A stretch of 64,000 bases of DNA from Nitrospira_E sp052156535 (GCF_052156535.1 NZ_JBQKUP010000029.1:62001-126000); one strand, 5' to 3'; counted from the stretch's first letter, positions 1-9,318 are shown. Notes: generated by a model not told the origin, from the sequence alone. Program-made: numbers and translations.

Positions 1-1
1 C

Positions 2-607
2 CGACACCTGGTTAAGGCCCCACGAACCGATGTGCTGATTATGGGGGTGGTGCTGATCATTACGGTTCTTGTGGATTTAATCTCGGCTGTTGGCGTGGGA
101 ATCGTCCTGGCGAGTCTGTTATTTGTAAAGCGCATGGCCGAACTTGAATTAGCCAATTTACGGGTCATTAGTGAGCCGACACAGGAGATTCCGTTTCATC
201 CAGAAGAAAAAGCCATTCTTGAACGCAACGCCGGTCGAATTGTCCTGATTCATGTCGATGGCCCGATGAGTTTCGGTTCGGCAAAAACTATGGTGAGACG
301 ATTGGAGTCGCTCAAAGGCTTCAACACCTTTACCCATGTCGTTCTCGATTTGTCCGATGTTTCGGCCATTGACGGAACTGCCGCCCTTGCGGTTGAGGAT
401 ATGCTTCGCATGGTTCAGGCGCATCGCCAGAATCTATACTTTGTTGGAATTAAACCGGGAGTCCTCAAAGTTCTGGAAGGATTGGGGGTTTTGGATCACA
501 TTGGACCTGAACAACGGTACGACCTTCGATTGGATGCCTTGCGTCATGCCGATCAAGGACATAATTTTTCACCCACAGATGAACTCTCCGGTGTCCAACG
601 TGCATGA
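2..607 (+). CDS. SulP-family anion transporter, C-terminal part (5' end outside window)
   Basis: The reading frame is open from base 2, so the gene begins upstream of the window. The visible 201 residues hold the last hydrophobic segment (rich in I, V and L, about residues 14-40) and then a cytoplasmic STAS domain, with the strand IVLIHVDGPMSFGSA, the helix-start region VVLDLSDVSAIDGTAA and a following amphipathic helix. This is the usual end of SulP anion (sulfate or bicarbonate) transporters. The substrate cannot be told from this part. It converges on the K+ transporter gene across 193 bp without a clear terminator. Confidence 0.85.
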   Translation, partial: RHLVKAPRTDVLIMGVVLIITVLVDLISAVGVGIVLASLLFVKRMAELELANLRVISEPTQEIPFHPEEKAILERNAGRIVLIHVDGPMSFGSAKTMVRRLESLKGFNTFTHVVLDLSDVSAIDGTAALAVEDMLRMVQAHRQNLYFVGIKPGVLKVLEGLGVLDHIGPEQRYDLRLDALRHADQGHNFSPTDELSGVQRA

Positions 608-800
608 CCAAAATATGCTGTGTTCCCAATTGTCTTGAAACGGCTTGGGCACGGATGCGATCGCCAGAACTCTTGACGAATGGTTTTGCTCAGGGTCATG
701 AAGGTTTGTAATTACCCCTGGCCGGTCGTCTGCTTCCCTGTCTGAATGTTGGAGGGGGTCCCTTTCGGAGTGACCTAAATACGTAGCGACGAATGCAATG

Positions 801-2219
801 CTAGCAAATAGAAATTTTTGACTCAGGAAATCGAAACAGTCTTCTTCCTTTTTCCTGAAAAGATCCGAGTCCGAGCAGCAACGGACCAAATCGCCCGATG
901 AACATGCAGAAAATAATAACGAATTTACCAAAGCTTGTCAGGGATGCAGAGAGGCTTAGTACGCCGCCATTGCCCACAGAGTACCCAGTCGTTCCCAAGG
1001 CCGACGCGACTTCAAACAGGAGAGAGAGAAATGGATGAGTTTCAACCATGGACAAGAGGTGCGTGAACACGGTTAAGAGAAGCATGGCGAGAATAGCTAA
1101 TGCCAGGGCTCGGTGAACGACGATCGTGGGTACTCGGCGCCAAAAAAAATTCACGTCTTCACGATGCCGCAAGGTTGTCCACACAAACATCCCAATAATC
1201 CCGAACGTGGTCGTCTTGATTCCACCAGCGGTCCCCCCAGGTGACCCGCCGATGAACATGAAAATAACAATGAGGTAGAGAGAGGCATTCCCCAATTGAC
1301 TCAAATCTAGAGTATTGAAGCCTGCCGTCCTGGCCGAAATTGCATGAAAGGTCCCCACCAGGACTTTATCGATCATCGGTAAATCTCCCAGGGTTTTGGG
1401 GTTATTCCATTCCAGAAGCAAGAGACTCAAAGCTCCTCCGATAATCAGGAATCCGGTAATGACAAGCACCAGCTTGGAATGAGCCTGAGGGCGGTGACGT
1501 TCTCCCCGAAAAATTTGCGCCAGGTCAAGTAGGACAATAAATCCCAAACCTCCCAACACAATCAAAATTGGCACGATTAGATTTACTGTGAGATCGGTCT
1601 GATAGGCGATTAAATTTGTTGAAAATGAAGAAAATCCGGCGTTATTGAAAGCGGATATTGCTTGAAAGGTTCCATGGTAAAGGGCCTGACCAAGCGGGTA
1701 GTCTTGAAAAAAACGAATACTTAAAAAGATGGCACCTGACAGTTCGAGCATAAAAGTCCACAGGACAATGGTCTTGATAAATGGAATTAATCCTTGCAAA
1801 TTGAGTGAACTTAAGGCTTCAGCCATCATCAGCCGATCCCTAAGCCCTATTTGGCGCCCCATAGTCAGAAGAAGCATGGTGACAAGCGTCGCATACCCCA
1901 GTCCACCGATCTGAATAAGAATGAGAACAATCGTTTGGCCAAACACCGTAAAGTCCGTAGCGGTGTCGGTTACGATCAGGCCAGTGACGCAGACGGCTGA
2001 TGTGGCTGTAAATAATGCGTCAATGATTGACAATGGTTTTGACGCCGGTGTTGCCCACGGAAGCAGTAAGAGGATCGTGCCTATCATAATGGCAGCGGCT
2101 CCTCCCACTACCACAATCGTACCTGGTGATAGTCGATGGAGTTTGAGAAACCAAGGGGGAGAATATCGAGTTACAGGGGCTCGCAGAGACGAACGTAAGC
2201 GGTCCGAGACAGTCTTCAC
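801..2219 (-). CDS. ktrB: KtrB/TrkH-type potassium transporter membrane subunit
   Basis: A 472-residue polytopic membrane protein of the Trk/Ktr/HKT superfamily, the K+-translocating subunit. Selectivity-filter-like P-loops are visible: SAVCVTGL (about residues 93-100), SAFNNAGFS, SARTAGFN and ALGTTGYSVGNGG, each with the central glycine. The stretch GGSPGGTAGGIKTTTF, a hallmark of the gating-loop region, is intact. The length fits KtrB (about 450) and TrkH (about 480). No KtrA/TrkA regulatory gene is next to it, so the partner is presumably elsewhere. The ATG start is preceded by no obvious strong ribosome-binding site. Confidence 0.9.
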   Translation of the reverse strand: MKTVSDRLRSSLRAPVTRYSPPWFLKLHRLSPGTIVVVGGAAAIMIGTILLLLPWATPASKPLSIIDALFTATSAVCVTGLIVTDTATDFTVFGQTIVLILIQIGGLGYATLVTMLLLTMGRQIGLRDRLMMAEALSSLNLQGLIPFIKTIVLWTFMLELSGAIFLSIRFFQDYPLGQALYHGTFQAISAFNNAGFSSFSTNLIAYQTDLTVNLIVPILIVLGGLGFIVLLDLAQIFRGERHRPQAHSKLVLVITGFLIIGGALSLLLLEWNNPKTLGDLPMIDKVLVGTFHAISARTAGFNTLDLSQLGNASLYLIVIFMFIGGSPGGTAGGIKTTTFGIIGMFVWTTLRHREDVNFFWRRVPTIVVHRALALAILAMLLLTVFTHLLSMVETHPFLSLLFEVASALGTTGYSVGNGGVLSLSASLTSFGKFVIIFCMFIGRFGPLLLGLGSFQEKGRRLFRFPESKISIC

Positions 2220-2705
2220 GTGATAAAAAATGCGTTAAAAGATCCGAGCCATTGGTTTTGACCAAGAAGATGGCGAGACCGCGTTGAGCATGGAGCATTA
2301 TATGCCAAATGTAAAAGAAATACATCGAAATAAAGACGGAAGAATCCTGCCAAACATTGATGATTTCCCCTCCGTAGCTGAGGTGTTCCCTTAGTCTGGA
2401 ATGAGAAAGAAGTCGAACCAGGATGTTTGGAAGAGGCCTTATGAAGGTCACCGAAACAACGGAAAAGTTATGACAAAGAGGTGAGAGAAAGACCGTTGAA
2501 AAACTTGCCTGATAGAGAGCCTGTACTTTTTACCAGGTGTTGGCTACTATTTTCACTTGAGAATTGACCCTTCTACCTCCACGATATCTTCTGCGGATTT
2601 TGTGCGGACTTTTTTTAGCCATGTCTTCCATTCGTTTTTTCACCTTTTGATGCCGGGCAGGAAATCCGTTCGGAATGGGCCCCGGTGCATGGCCTTGTTC
2701 ATCAT
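2220..2705. other. Intergenic region, no gene recognised
   Basis: This 486-bp stretch lies between the divergently transcribed K+ transporter and CHASE2 genes, so both promoters should be here. I see no convincing -35/-10 pair, repeat or RNA structure. The minus-strand frame that runs through it overlaps the transporter gene and resembles no protein. Confidence 0.5.
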
Positions 2706-4403
2706 ATGAAGAATCTTTCTGTTGAAAAACTCATTCAGCTGGGATATCGCTATGTGACGAAATCGCAAGGTCGATTTTATCTCTATTTGGCGATTTTTTG
2801 TAGCGTCCTCGTGGTATTGGATGCCGGCTCGTTCGAACTGATTCGCGGAATGAAACTGAAGACATTTGATGTGATCATGAAAAACCGGGTCCTGTTTCAC
2901 AAAGCCGACCCCGACATTGTGATTGTGGATATTGACGAAGCCAGTTTGGAGGCCATGGCTCAAGAATATGGCCGGTGGCCCTGGCCCCGTCAGGTCTTTG
3001 CGGAATTTCTGGAAATGCTACAGGAGCAACGGCCCTCTGCCGTGGTATTTGATATTTTATTTAGTGATCCTGATGTGTTCAATAAAGAATCAGATTCGTA
3101 CTTCAATGACGTCGTCAGTGATTCAGAAAATACATTTTTCCCCATGATGCGGTTATCACCAACGAACGATAAACTCAGCAAAGTGACGCCTTCCATGATT
3201 CCCGGCATAGAACCCGTTCATGGGGAGTCACAGGATGAGAAAGGGATTGCCCTGGTCTTGCCCGCATTCACCGGCATTATTCAGAGTGAAAGAGTGGGAA
3301 CCAACAATGTCTATCCGGATCGGGATGGCATTGTTCGGCAATACCCCATCTATCGTGATCATTTTGGATGGCGTATACCTTCCCTGCCGGCCAAAATCGG
3401 GGAAACGCTGGGGTGGAGATTACCGAATGATTCAGATGTGTTTTTAAACTGGCGTGGAAAATTCGGGTCCTTCGGATCGGTTCGCTTTAGTGACGTCTTT
3501 GACGATTTTTTGAGGAGAGATAAGCAACGGGCTTCGGATGAATTCACTGGAAAAATTGTGATCATCGGGTCTACAGCCTCGGCCCTGTTCGACACCAAGC
3601 CCACTCCCATGGAGAAGATTCATCCCGGTGTGGAAATTCTGGCCACGGCGATTGGAAATATCAAGAACGGAGATTGGATTACCCAGGCCAAAAACCCCTG
3701 GCTCTTTACCGCACTCGCCCTTGGACTCATCTGGATCACAGCCTTGGCCTTTTTGACTGGGGTTAAACGCAAAGCCATAGATATGGTGTTTGCCGGTTCG
3801 CAAGTGGGTTTGATGGCGTTTACTTTCGCGAGCTTGAATCTTACCACCTACTACCTTGATTTGACGGCACCCATCACCGCCGGCTTGATCTATTTTTCTC
3901 TCGCGCGGGTGTATGCCTATGCCGAAGCCACGATCATGGAAAAATATGTTTGGCTCAATGTGGAAGAGGGTGTGGCCGGATGGCAATATACCGTGGTGGT
4001 GGTGGTTCAACCGGAGAGCTTGGAGGAAATCCCGGAAGGGAGATTCTTGACCCTGCTGAAGCGTGGCCTGTATGACAAGAAGGTTGGGTTTACGATAGAA
4101 GCCTTCTCCCGAAAACCTGCCGGCATTGAAAAAGCCTTTCAGAATATGTTTCTCATTTATTGGGTGGAAAATCATGTGGAAACAAAGCCATGGGAGGTGG
4201 GAAAATCTGGGGAACAAACGGTATCTCTGGTTCGAGAAGTTGCTCGCAGCATCTGTGAAAACGATAGAATAGGATGTAAGCTTGGATGGTGCCAAGGACC
4301 TCTGACCTATGGCGATGAGAAATCGAGAATGGAGGCTTGGCAACATTTAGTGATTAAAGCCATGGTCAATCTCAAAGAGCAGCCGATTGAGATAACATAT
4401 TGA
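2706..4403 (+). CDS. CHASE2-domain membrane protein without recognisable output domain
   Basis: About 565 residues. An N-terminal membrane segment (about 22-44) is followed by an extracytoplasmic CHASE2 sensor domain, with KTFDVIMKNR, DPDIVIVDIDEASL, GRWPWPRQVFAEFLEML and later GKIVIIGSTASALFDTK and HPGVEILATAIGNI. Three closely spaced hydrophobic helices come next (about 335-415). In most CHASE2 proteins these lead into a cyclase, kinase or phosphatase; here only about 150 residues follow, and they match no catalytic domain I know. The start is uncertain: ATG 2706 is used, and an in-frame GTG at 2685 would add seven residues. It may act with the SH3 protein and peptidase downstream. Confidence 0.75.
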   Translation: MKNLSVEKLIQLGYRYVTKSQGRFYLYLAIFCSVLVVLDAGSFELIRGMKLKTFDVIMKNRVLFHKADPDIVIVDIDEASLEAMAQEYGRWPWPRQVFAEFLEMLQEQRPSAVVFDILFSDPDVFNKESDSYFNDVVSDSENTFFPMMRLSPTNDKLSKVTPSMIPGIEPVHGESQDEKGIALVLPAFTGIIQSERVGTNNVYPDRDGIVRQYPIYRDHFGWRIPSLPAKIGETLGWRLPNDSDVFLNWRGKFGSFGSVRFSDVFDDFLRRDKQRASDEFTGKIVIIGSTASALFDTKPTPMEKIHPGVEILATAIGNIKNGDWITQAKNPWLFTALALGLIWITALAFLTGVKRKAIDMVFAGSQVGLMAFTFASLNLTTYYLDLTAPITAGLIYFSLARVYAYAEATIMEKYVWLNVEEGVAGWQYTVVVVVQPESLEEIPEGRFLTLLKRGLYDKKVGFTIEAFSRKPAGIEKAFQNMFLIYWVENHVETKPWEVGKSGEQTVSLVREVARSICENDRIGCKLGWCQGPLTYGDEKSRMEAWQHLVIKAMVNLKEQPIEITY

Positions 4404-4484
4404 TCCTTTACCCGAAAATCCAAAACCCATTCAGTTTTGCACCCGGAACCGCCGTGTCTGTATAACGCTAGAAGGAGGACTGTG

Positions 4485-5000
4485 ATGAGGAAATGGTTTG
4501 CCTTCCTGACAATAGTCATGATTGGAGTCTTTCCCGCAGAGGGAAAAGCTTCGGATCCTGGTGTAGCCGTTAGAGCGTGCCAGGTCATGAGCGAACCCTT
4601 TAAGGATGCTCGAGAAGTGCTATCGTTAAAGGAAGGCGACACCGTGGAGATTCTGAGAAGAAAAGGTGGATGGTTAGAGGTGTCCCGTAAAGATAAAACC
4701 GGATGGGTGAGAATGCTCTATATTCGACGGGGGGCCTCTGCGGAAAAGGTTTCCGCGGCGACGGAAGCCTCAGGAGTATTGGGCTTGGCCACTGGGAGGG
4801 CTGGTAGTGGAAATGTTGTGGCCGCTACGGGAGTTCGCGGATTAGATGAAGAGGATTTAAAAGAGGCCGAATTTGATGAACAGGAATTTCAGACATTGAA
4901 AACCTATCGGACTTCAAAGAAACAAGCACAAAATTTTGCCAATCAGGCAGGGTTACAAGTACAAAAAGTTCCGTTCTTACAAACGACAGACGGGAATTAG
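4485..5000 (+). CDS. Secreted bacterial SH3-domain protein
   Basis: A 171-residue protein with a signal peptide (MRKWFAFLTIVMIGVFPAEG, cleavage near AEGKAS) and one bacterial SH3 (SH3b) domain at about residues 25-85, with VRACQVMSEPFKDA, LKEGDTVEILRRKGGWLEV and GWVRMLYI. The remaining 85 residues are low-complexity and acidic. SH3b domains usually bind peptidoglycan or mediate protein contacts in the envelope. ATG 4485 is chosen because a GAAGGAGG Shine-Dalgarno sits 7-14 bases upstream. The next gene starts 5 bases after the stop, so the two form an operon. Confidence 0.8.
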   Translation: MRKWFAFLTIVMIGVFPAEGKASDPGVAVRACQVMSEPFKDAREVLSLKEGDTVEILRRKGGWLEVSRKDKTGWVRMLYIRRGASAEKVSAATEASGVLGLATGRAGSGNVVAATGVRGLDEEDLKEAEFDEQEFQTLKTYRTSKKQAQNFANQAGLQVQKVPFLQTTDGN

Positions 5001-5004
5001 ACAC

Positions 5005-6021
5005 ATGAGCAATCAGCATAATATGAAGAAAAATATACTCTCTCGATTTTTACGCCCTGTTCCTCTGGTGTTCCTCAATCAACAGGCAAGTGCGGATTTG
5101 AAAGAATTTCTTCTGCGTGCATTGACTCTGACATTGGTAATCTTCGGGTTGGCAACCATCACTCATGCATTTGATTTGGGTGATGCCCTCAAACAATTTG
5201 GGCAGCCGGATGAAACCACCACCGGAACAACACAAGAAGGTACTCCACAAAAAAAGACGGGTAAGAAAACTCCTTCGCTGACAGACCTGACCGACCTGGC
5301 CAAAGGGACTTCCACAGAAGAGGAAATAGCCATCGGTCAAGAGATCGCCGGACGATTGCTTGGGGCTGCGCCCCTGGTCAAGGATGAACGCCTGCAACGG
5401 TACGTCAATCACGTTGGAAAATGGCTAAGTCTGCAGAGCGGAAGAACCGACATTGATTGGTATTTTGGGGTGATTGATTCCGAGGATATCAATGCCTTTG
5501 CTGCGCCGGGTGGATTTATTTTTCTCACGAAAGGTTTGTATCACCAACTTCATTCTGAAGCGGAATTGGCTGGAGTCCTGGGACATGAAATTGGTCATGT
5601 CATCAAACAGCATCATTTAACCATTATTAAACAAAGCCAGGCGATTGATATGGGAAGCAGCGTGTTTTCCCAAAAACTCGGCAAAATGAAGAATGAACAA
5701 GCAAAGCAGGCCGTGAATAATCTTATTGGGAGTGGAGCAGAAGTGATGGCTCGCGGATTGGATAAAGATGCCGAATATCAGGCCGACAGAATTGGAGTGG
5801 TGTTGGCCACCAGGGCCGGCTATGACGCCTATGGCCTGCCAATGGTGTTGCAGGAAATTGGCCATGCGGGTCTCAATGACAGCAGCGTCGCCTTACTGTT
5901 TAAAACTCACCCTCATCCCGACACGAGATTGGCAGAACTCGGTGATTCCATGGGAGAGAGCTTTGATAAATATTCTAACGGCAAAATTGTGAAAGACCGA
6001 TTTTACACACTGTCAAAATAG
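5005..6021 (+). CDS. M48-family zinc metallopeptidase, secreted
   Basis: A 338-residue M48 peptidase. An N-terminal hydrophobic segment (about 34-54) acts as signal or anchor. A lysine/threonine-rich linker is followed by the catalytic domain, with the zinc-binding HEIGH motif (in GVLGHEIGHVIKQHH) and the third-ligand region DKDAEYQADRIGV. The C-terminal THPHPDTRLAEL is the usual TH(P)P-type ending of BepA/LoiP-like enzymes. It probably degrades or helps fold outer-membrane and periplasmic proteins. The start at 5005 was chosen because upstream codons overlap the SH3 gene. A second M48 peptidase lies at 59.1 kb. Confidence 0.85.
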   Translation: MSNQHNMKKNILSRFLRPVPLVFLNQQASADLKEFLLRALTLTLVIFGLATITHAFDLGDALKQFGQPDETTTGTTQEGTPQKKTGKKTPSLTDLTDLAKGTSTEEEIAIGQEIAGRLLGAAPLVKDERLQRYVNHVGKWLSLQSGRTDIDWYFGVIDSEDINAFAAPGGFIFLTKGLYHQLHSEAELAGVLGHEIGHVIKQHHLTIIKQSQAIDMGSSVFSQKLGKMKNEQAKQAVNNLIGSGAEVMARGLDKDAEYQADRIGVVLATRAGYDAYGLPMVLQEIGHAGLNDSSVALLFKTHPHPDTRLAELGDSMGESFDKYSNGKIVKDRFYTLSK

Positions 6022-6202
6022 CAAGCATGAGTCCAAGCGATCCTTAGTGGATTCGCTGTGCTTAGAAATACCATAAACCGCGAGGACCGGCAGTATGCTT
6101 CCGTGCATTAGAGAACGGCAAAAAGTCCGCGTTAGGAAAATTCTTCGGCTTATTAATTCCACTTTCGGAATATTTTGATATTTCATTGGGGAAGGCAAGA
6201 AC

Positions 6203-6760
6203 TTAATCGGCGCTGACCGGGGCACGGATTAAATGCTCTGTTTGAAAGCCAAGTCGGTGACTAAACGAGACCATGTCCTGATAACTTGCTTCATTGATCG
6301 AGGGGGTTCGTGCCAGGAGCCAGGGGTAGTCACGATCAGGGGTACCGACGATCGCAAGCCGGTAGTCGGGGTCGACCCGAAGGATCCAGTAATTCCCCTG
6401 CTCTGACGAAGTAAACCACGCCACAAGCTTAGCTGCCCACTGGTCGAAGACCACATTCAACTTTGCCCGATGTTCAGGGTCCACCACCGTGGCCACTCCC
6501 TCAATGCTGATCTCCTCACCGGTTGAGGTGGTACATGCGTTTCGCACGGCAACCTTCCCCGATTCCAGGAACCGGTACTCGGCTGTAGATCTTAGACAAT
6601 TTCGTTGCCCCCACATCGGCAGTCGTGCAATTTCATGCCACATTCCGCTATATCGGGAGAGGTCAACTGACAACGCCGTGGGTAACTTTCCTGCCGGTTC
6701 AACGCTCGAACAGGCACCAAACATCAAGCAGAAGACTCCCATTGTCAGAGTTTTCAACAT
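6203..6760 (-). CDS. Lipocalin family lipoprotein (Blc-like)
   Basis: A 185-residue protein with a lipoprotein signal (MLKTLTMGVFCLMFGACSS, lipobox GAC) and a lipocalin barrel. The first strand carries the typical LSRYSGMWHEIARLP motif (structurally conserved region 1, G-x-W), followed by EYRF, the VVFDQWAAKLVAWF strand, YWILRVDPDYRLAIVGTPDRDYPWLLAR (region 2/3) and a final helix. This layout matches bacterial outer-membrane lipocalins (Blc), which bind fatty acids or lysophospholipids. It is a single gene, convergent with the peptidase. Confidence 0.88.
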   Translation of the reverse strand: MLKTLTMGVFCLMFGACSSVEPAGKLPTALSVDLSRYSGMWHEIARLPMWGQRNCLRSTAEYRFLESGKVAVRNACTTSTGEEISIEGVATVVDPEHRAKLNVVFDQWAAKLVAWFTSSEQGNYWILRVDPDYRLAIVGTPDRDYPWLLARTPSINEASYQDMVSFSHRLGFQTEHLIRAPVSAD

Positions 6761-7135
6761 GTCAACAATCCTGAAAGCAGGGAAACCTTTATGGGACCCT
6801 TTAAAATTTCATTACTTTATCATGCCTGCCCGGCGGGTGCATCTTCAGGCCGATGATTCCCACTTCATGGAGTGACTTGGTCAGAACGTGGTATACACAA
6901 TCACCCGTTACCCGTGAAGATCTCCTGCCGGCTTCAGATAACTGAGGAAGAAGGGTATAACCCGATGCCCAAGGACCCTGGGAGCAACTCATCATGCTAA
7001 GGCGAAGCGATGAGAGCGGTTCAATTCCGGCTTATCCTTCCTTGAGAATCCCTAACAGAAATACTATCTTTGGATGCCGTTCATGAAAAAAAATCAGGGG
7101 GCATTCATGGTACGTTCATTTGCGTATCATATTCT
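6761..7135. other. Intergenic region, no gene recognised
   Basis: 375 bp between the divergent lipocalin promoter side and the first 191-bp element. Short open frames exist, but none has a ribosome-binding site or a recognisable protein, and no RNA structure stood out. Confidence 0.5.
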
Positions 7136-7140
7136 GATGT

Positions 7141-7331
7141 AGGTCTGTTGAAAAAAGCCGCCAGCGGCGTTCTCGCCATTTTCCCGTGCTCACGTACTAA
7201 GCGTACGCTCAGCGCGAAAAAACGGGTGCGGCCTTGCTGGATGGACCTTTTTGAACCGACCCGGAGCCTTTGATGAGAAATTTAATCCTGGGCAAATTTG
7301 CCCTTGAACATCCTTATTATTCAACACTCCC
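7141..7331 (+). mobile_element. 191-bp non-autonomous element (MITE-like), copy 1
   Basis: Flanked by the 5-bp direct repeat GATGT (7136-7140 and 7332-7336). Ends are imperfect inverted repeats: GGTCTGTTGAAAAA at the left, and the reverse complement of the right end gives GGGAGTGTTGAATAA. This copy starts with A instead of the first G. Inside are a GCCGCCAGCGGCG hairpin and the palindrome GGGCAAATTTGCCC. Near-identical copies lie at 28884 and 38847. No transposase is encoded. Confidence 0.85.
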
Positions 7332-7401
7332 GATGTGTGAACCTCATGCGAAGACACACGTCCGTCGTTTCGGTATGCAATTAAAAGGAAAAACCATTTT
7401 A

Positions 7402-7914
7402 ATGAACAATTCAAAGAGCATGGAAAAAGAGTTGACCATCGTTACGATCGGCCTGGCACTTGTACTGTTAAAGCTATTGTTTGGCCTGAGAATGGGTATT
7501 GTGATTGGGGTCAATGAAGATGTGTTCAAGGATTATATTGGGCAAGGGGTCACGGCTAATCCGGATGTGCATGATTCCAAAAGTGCTGACAAAATTTGGC
7601 ATTACGCTTAACGGGCTCATTTCCATGCCACAGGCATTGCGGCGTTTTCGCTTGGCTTGGTCATCCTTGTCATATTTTCCACACTTAAACCCACCTAGAA
7701 AGCCTCCGCGATCCTTCTGGGACTGAGCAGTTTCTATCCACTCTCCTGGTACACCATGTTTTGGTTGGCGCCGTCCATTGGTCGGGGACCGGCTCACGCG
7801 CATATTCTGACAGAGTTTTTTGCTTATACCGGGGTGGGTGGTCTATTGCTGGGAGCCTTTATCCTCTGTGCGAATGTATTTCTCGGCTCCTTTCGAGAGA
7901 AACCCAGAACGTAG
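7402..7914 (+). pseudogene. Small membrane protein gene broken by two in-frame stops
   Basis: One frame runs from ATG 7402 (with AAAGGA upstream) to the stop at 7912-7914, about 170 codons, but it is interrupted by TAA at 7609-7611 and TAG at 7696-7698. Sense continues unbroken across both: hydrophobic helices ELTIVTIGLALVLLKLLFGL, GIAAFSLGLVILVIFSTL, AILLGLSSFYPLSWYTMFWL and GVGGLLLGAFILCANVF suggest a four-helix membrane protein. Both stops can be explained by single transitions (CAA to TAA, TGG to TAG). The family is not recognised. The gene starts 71 bp after element copy 1. Confidence 0.7.
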
Positions 7915-8059
7915 GTATCCGTTTGAGATGACCTGGAATCCCTGGGTGGAAGGGGTCCTCAGTAAGTAAAGCCTCTCCGTCCAGAATGGTTACTGATGTA
8001 ATGGCCACAACGGTTTCGTTGTGTGTACCTGTCCACATTCCTTCCCAAAATACCTTGTA

Positions 8060-8353
8060 TTATTTTTGAGAAGTTGGGTCTTGGAACGGACCCCTTGAGG
8101 GAAGTGGTTTGCTGTCAATGGCATCCTGGGGTATGTCTTGACTCATGGCATGAGGGAGGTCTGCAATTTTAACGGTAGGAGATGTTTTCGAGATTTCGGA
8201 AGAAAATATGAAAGGACTGAACAGAAAAAGTAGAAATAGCAATGGCCAGAAGACCGGTTTTTTTAATGGGCAATAAATGCAGTCATGAGATGTAGTTATC
8301 CGATGTTTGGACTTATCCTTTCGTGTGTATGTGTAGCTTATCGGGCTGCTCAT
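8060..8353 (-). CDS. Possible small membrane/secreted protein
   Basis: A 97-codon frame with one strongly hydrophobic segment in the middle (PVFWPLLFLLFLFSPFIFS) that could be a signal anchor, followed by a polar tail. It resembles nothing known to me and has a poor ribosome-binding site. It fills most of the otherwise empty region 7915-8447, in which I see nothing else. It may not be a real gene. Confidence 0.25.
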   Translation of the reverse strand: MSSPISYTYTRKDKSKHRITTSHDCIYCPLKKPVFWPLLFLLFLFSPFIFSSEISKTSPTVKIADLPHAMSQDIPQDAIDSKPLPSRGPFQDPTSQK

Positions 8354-8447
8354 ATGAGGTTATAGTGATCTTGTTGGCCGTCCTGACACCGATTGTGTAC
8401 TTATCGGGTATTCATTGAGATTTATTGATGGTCCTCATCTGAACATT

Positions 8448-8849
8448 TTATGTCTCACCTGAAGTGTCAGGCCCGATCACCACCAGGGTTCCTTGCATGA
8501 TGGGATGAAATGAACAATGGTAAGGATAGTGGCCGGGCGGTAAATGACGAAGCGTGAATGTGCGGTTGGGGCCAAGAGGGCCGGAATCAAAGGCACATCG
8601 TTCACCGTTCTTACACCCATCGTGAGTAATGGAATGAAGGTCGGCGGTCGGGTTTTCCCAGGAAATAAGAGTGCCTGTTCTAATGTGGGCGATGTTCGGG
8701 GAATAATACGGAGAGAATGTGCCGAGGATAATTCTAAAGGAAGATGGGCCTGCTGATGCGAAAGGTGCTATCAAAAAAAGACTTACCATCAGAAAAATAA
8801 GCATTTTTCTTTTCAGTTGTCCACACACCGCAAATAGTGTCGTCATCAT
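8448..8849 (-). CDS. Plastocyanin-like cupredoxin, secreted
   Basis: About 133 residues: a signal peptide (KRKMLIFLMVSLFLIAPFASAG) and a single cupredoxin domain. Type-1 copper ligands can be read: His in DLHSITHDG, Cys and His in YHCSFHP, and Met in PIMQG, i.e. the C-x2-H-x2-M end typical of small blue copper proteins. It would carry electrons in the periplasm; periplasmic copper proteins are common in nitrite-oxidising Nitrospira (general knowledge). ATG 8849 is preferred over a TTG at 8903, which has no ribosome-binding site. The gene stands alone. Confidence 0.75.
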   Translation of the reverse strand: MMTTLFAVCGQLKRKMLIFLMVSLFLIAPFASAGPSSFRIILGTFSPYYSPNIAHIRTGTLISWENPTADLHSITHDGCKNGERCAFDSGPLGPNRTFTLRHLPPGHYPYHCSFHPIMQGTLVVIGPDTSGET

Positions 8850-9318
8850 TTTCTCGTTTTTGACTGAATTCTGTGTAACCACTTTTTTCGTTATACCTCT
8901 CAATTAGTTCCTAGAAAGCCTTTGGGGGAACCCTGTTCCAAAATGGTCTTGGAAAATGTCTCATCTAATTATACACGTTATGGTCTTGGTGTCGTCAGAG
9001 TAAGGAGAGCTACCCCGAGGCCTTTAGGAAGTCCGCTCTCTATGTGAGAAATAATAAAATCCGCATTTTTTTGGAAAGACAAGAGGAACAGAATAAAGGG
9101 AAGCTTGCTGTGGTCCAGGTGAGATGGACACCTTGAAAAGAGCGAGAATCGCCACAGGAGCTGTGTCATGAAAGGAAGCCGTAGACGGAAGATTTTAACA
9201 TGGAACCAATCCGGCAAATTTCTTATACGTAATATCCTTATAAAATGCCCTCACGGTTGCGTTTTTTGTTGATGGAAACTAAATTAACACTTTGAAAGCT
9301 TACTTGAAGAGGGAAGAC
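8850..9318. other. Intergenic region upstream of the hydrogenase regulator
   Basis: 469 bp between two divergent genes. I see no convincing gene, repeat or terminator. It should contain promoters for the cupredoxin gene and for the sigma-54 activator; no clear -35/-10 pair was found. Confidence 0.45.

Noticed and set aside
3444..4346. 300-codon open frame on the minus strand opposite the CHASE2 gene.
   Set aside because: It is an antisense shadow without ribosome-binding site; the plus-strand protein has clear domains.
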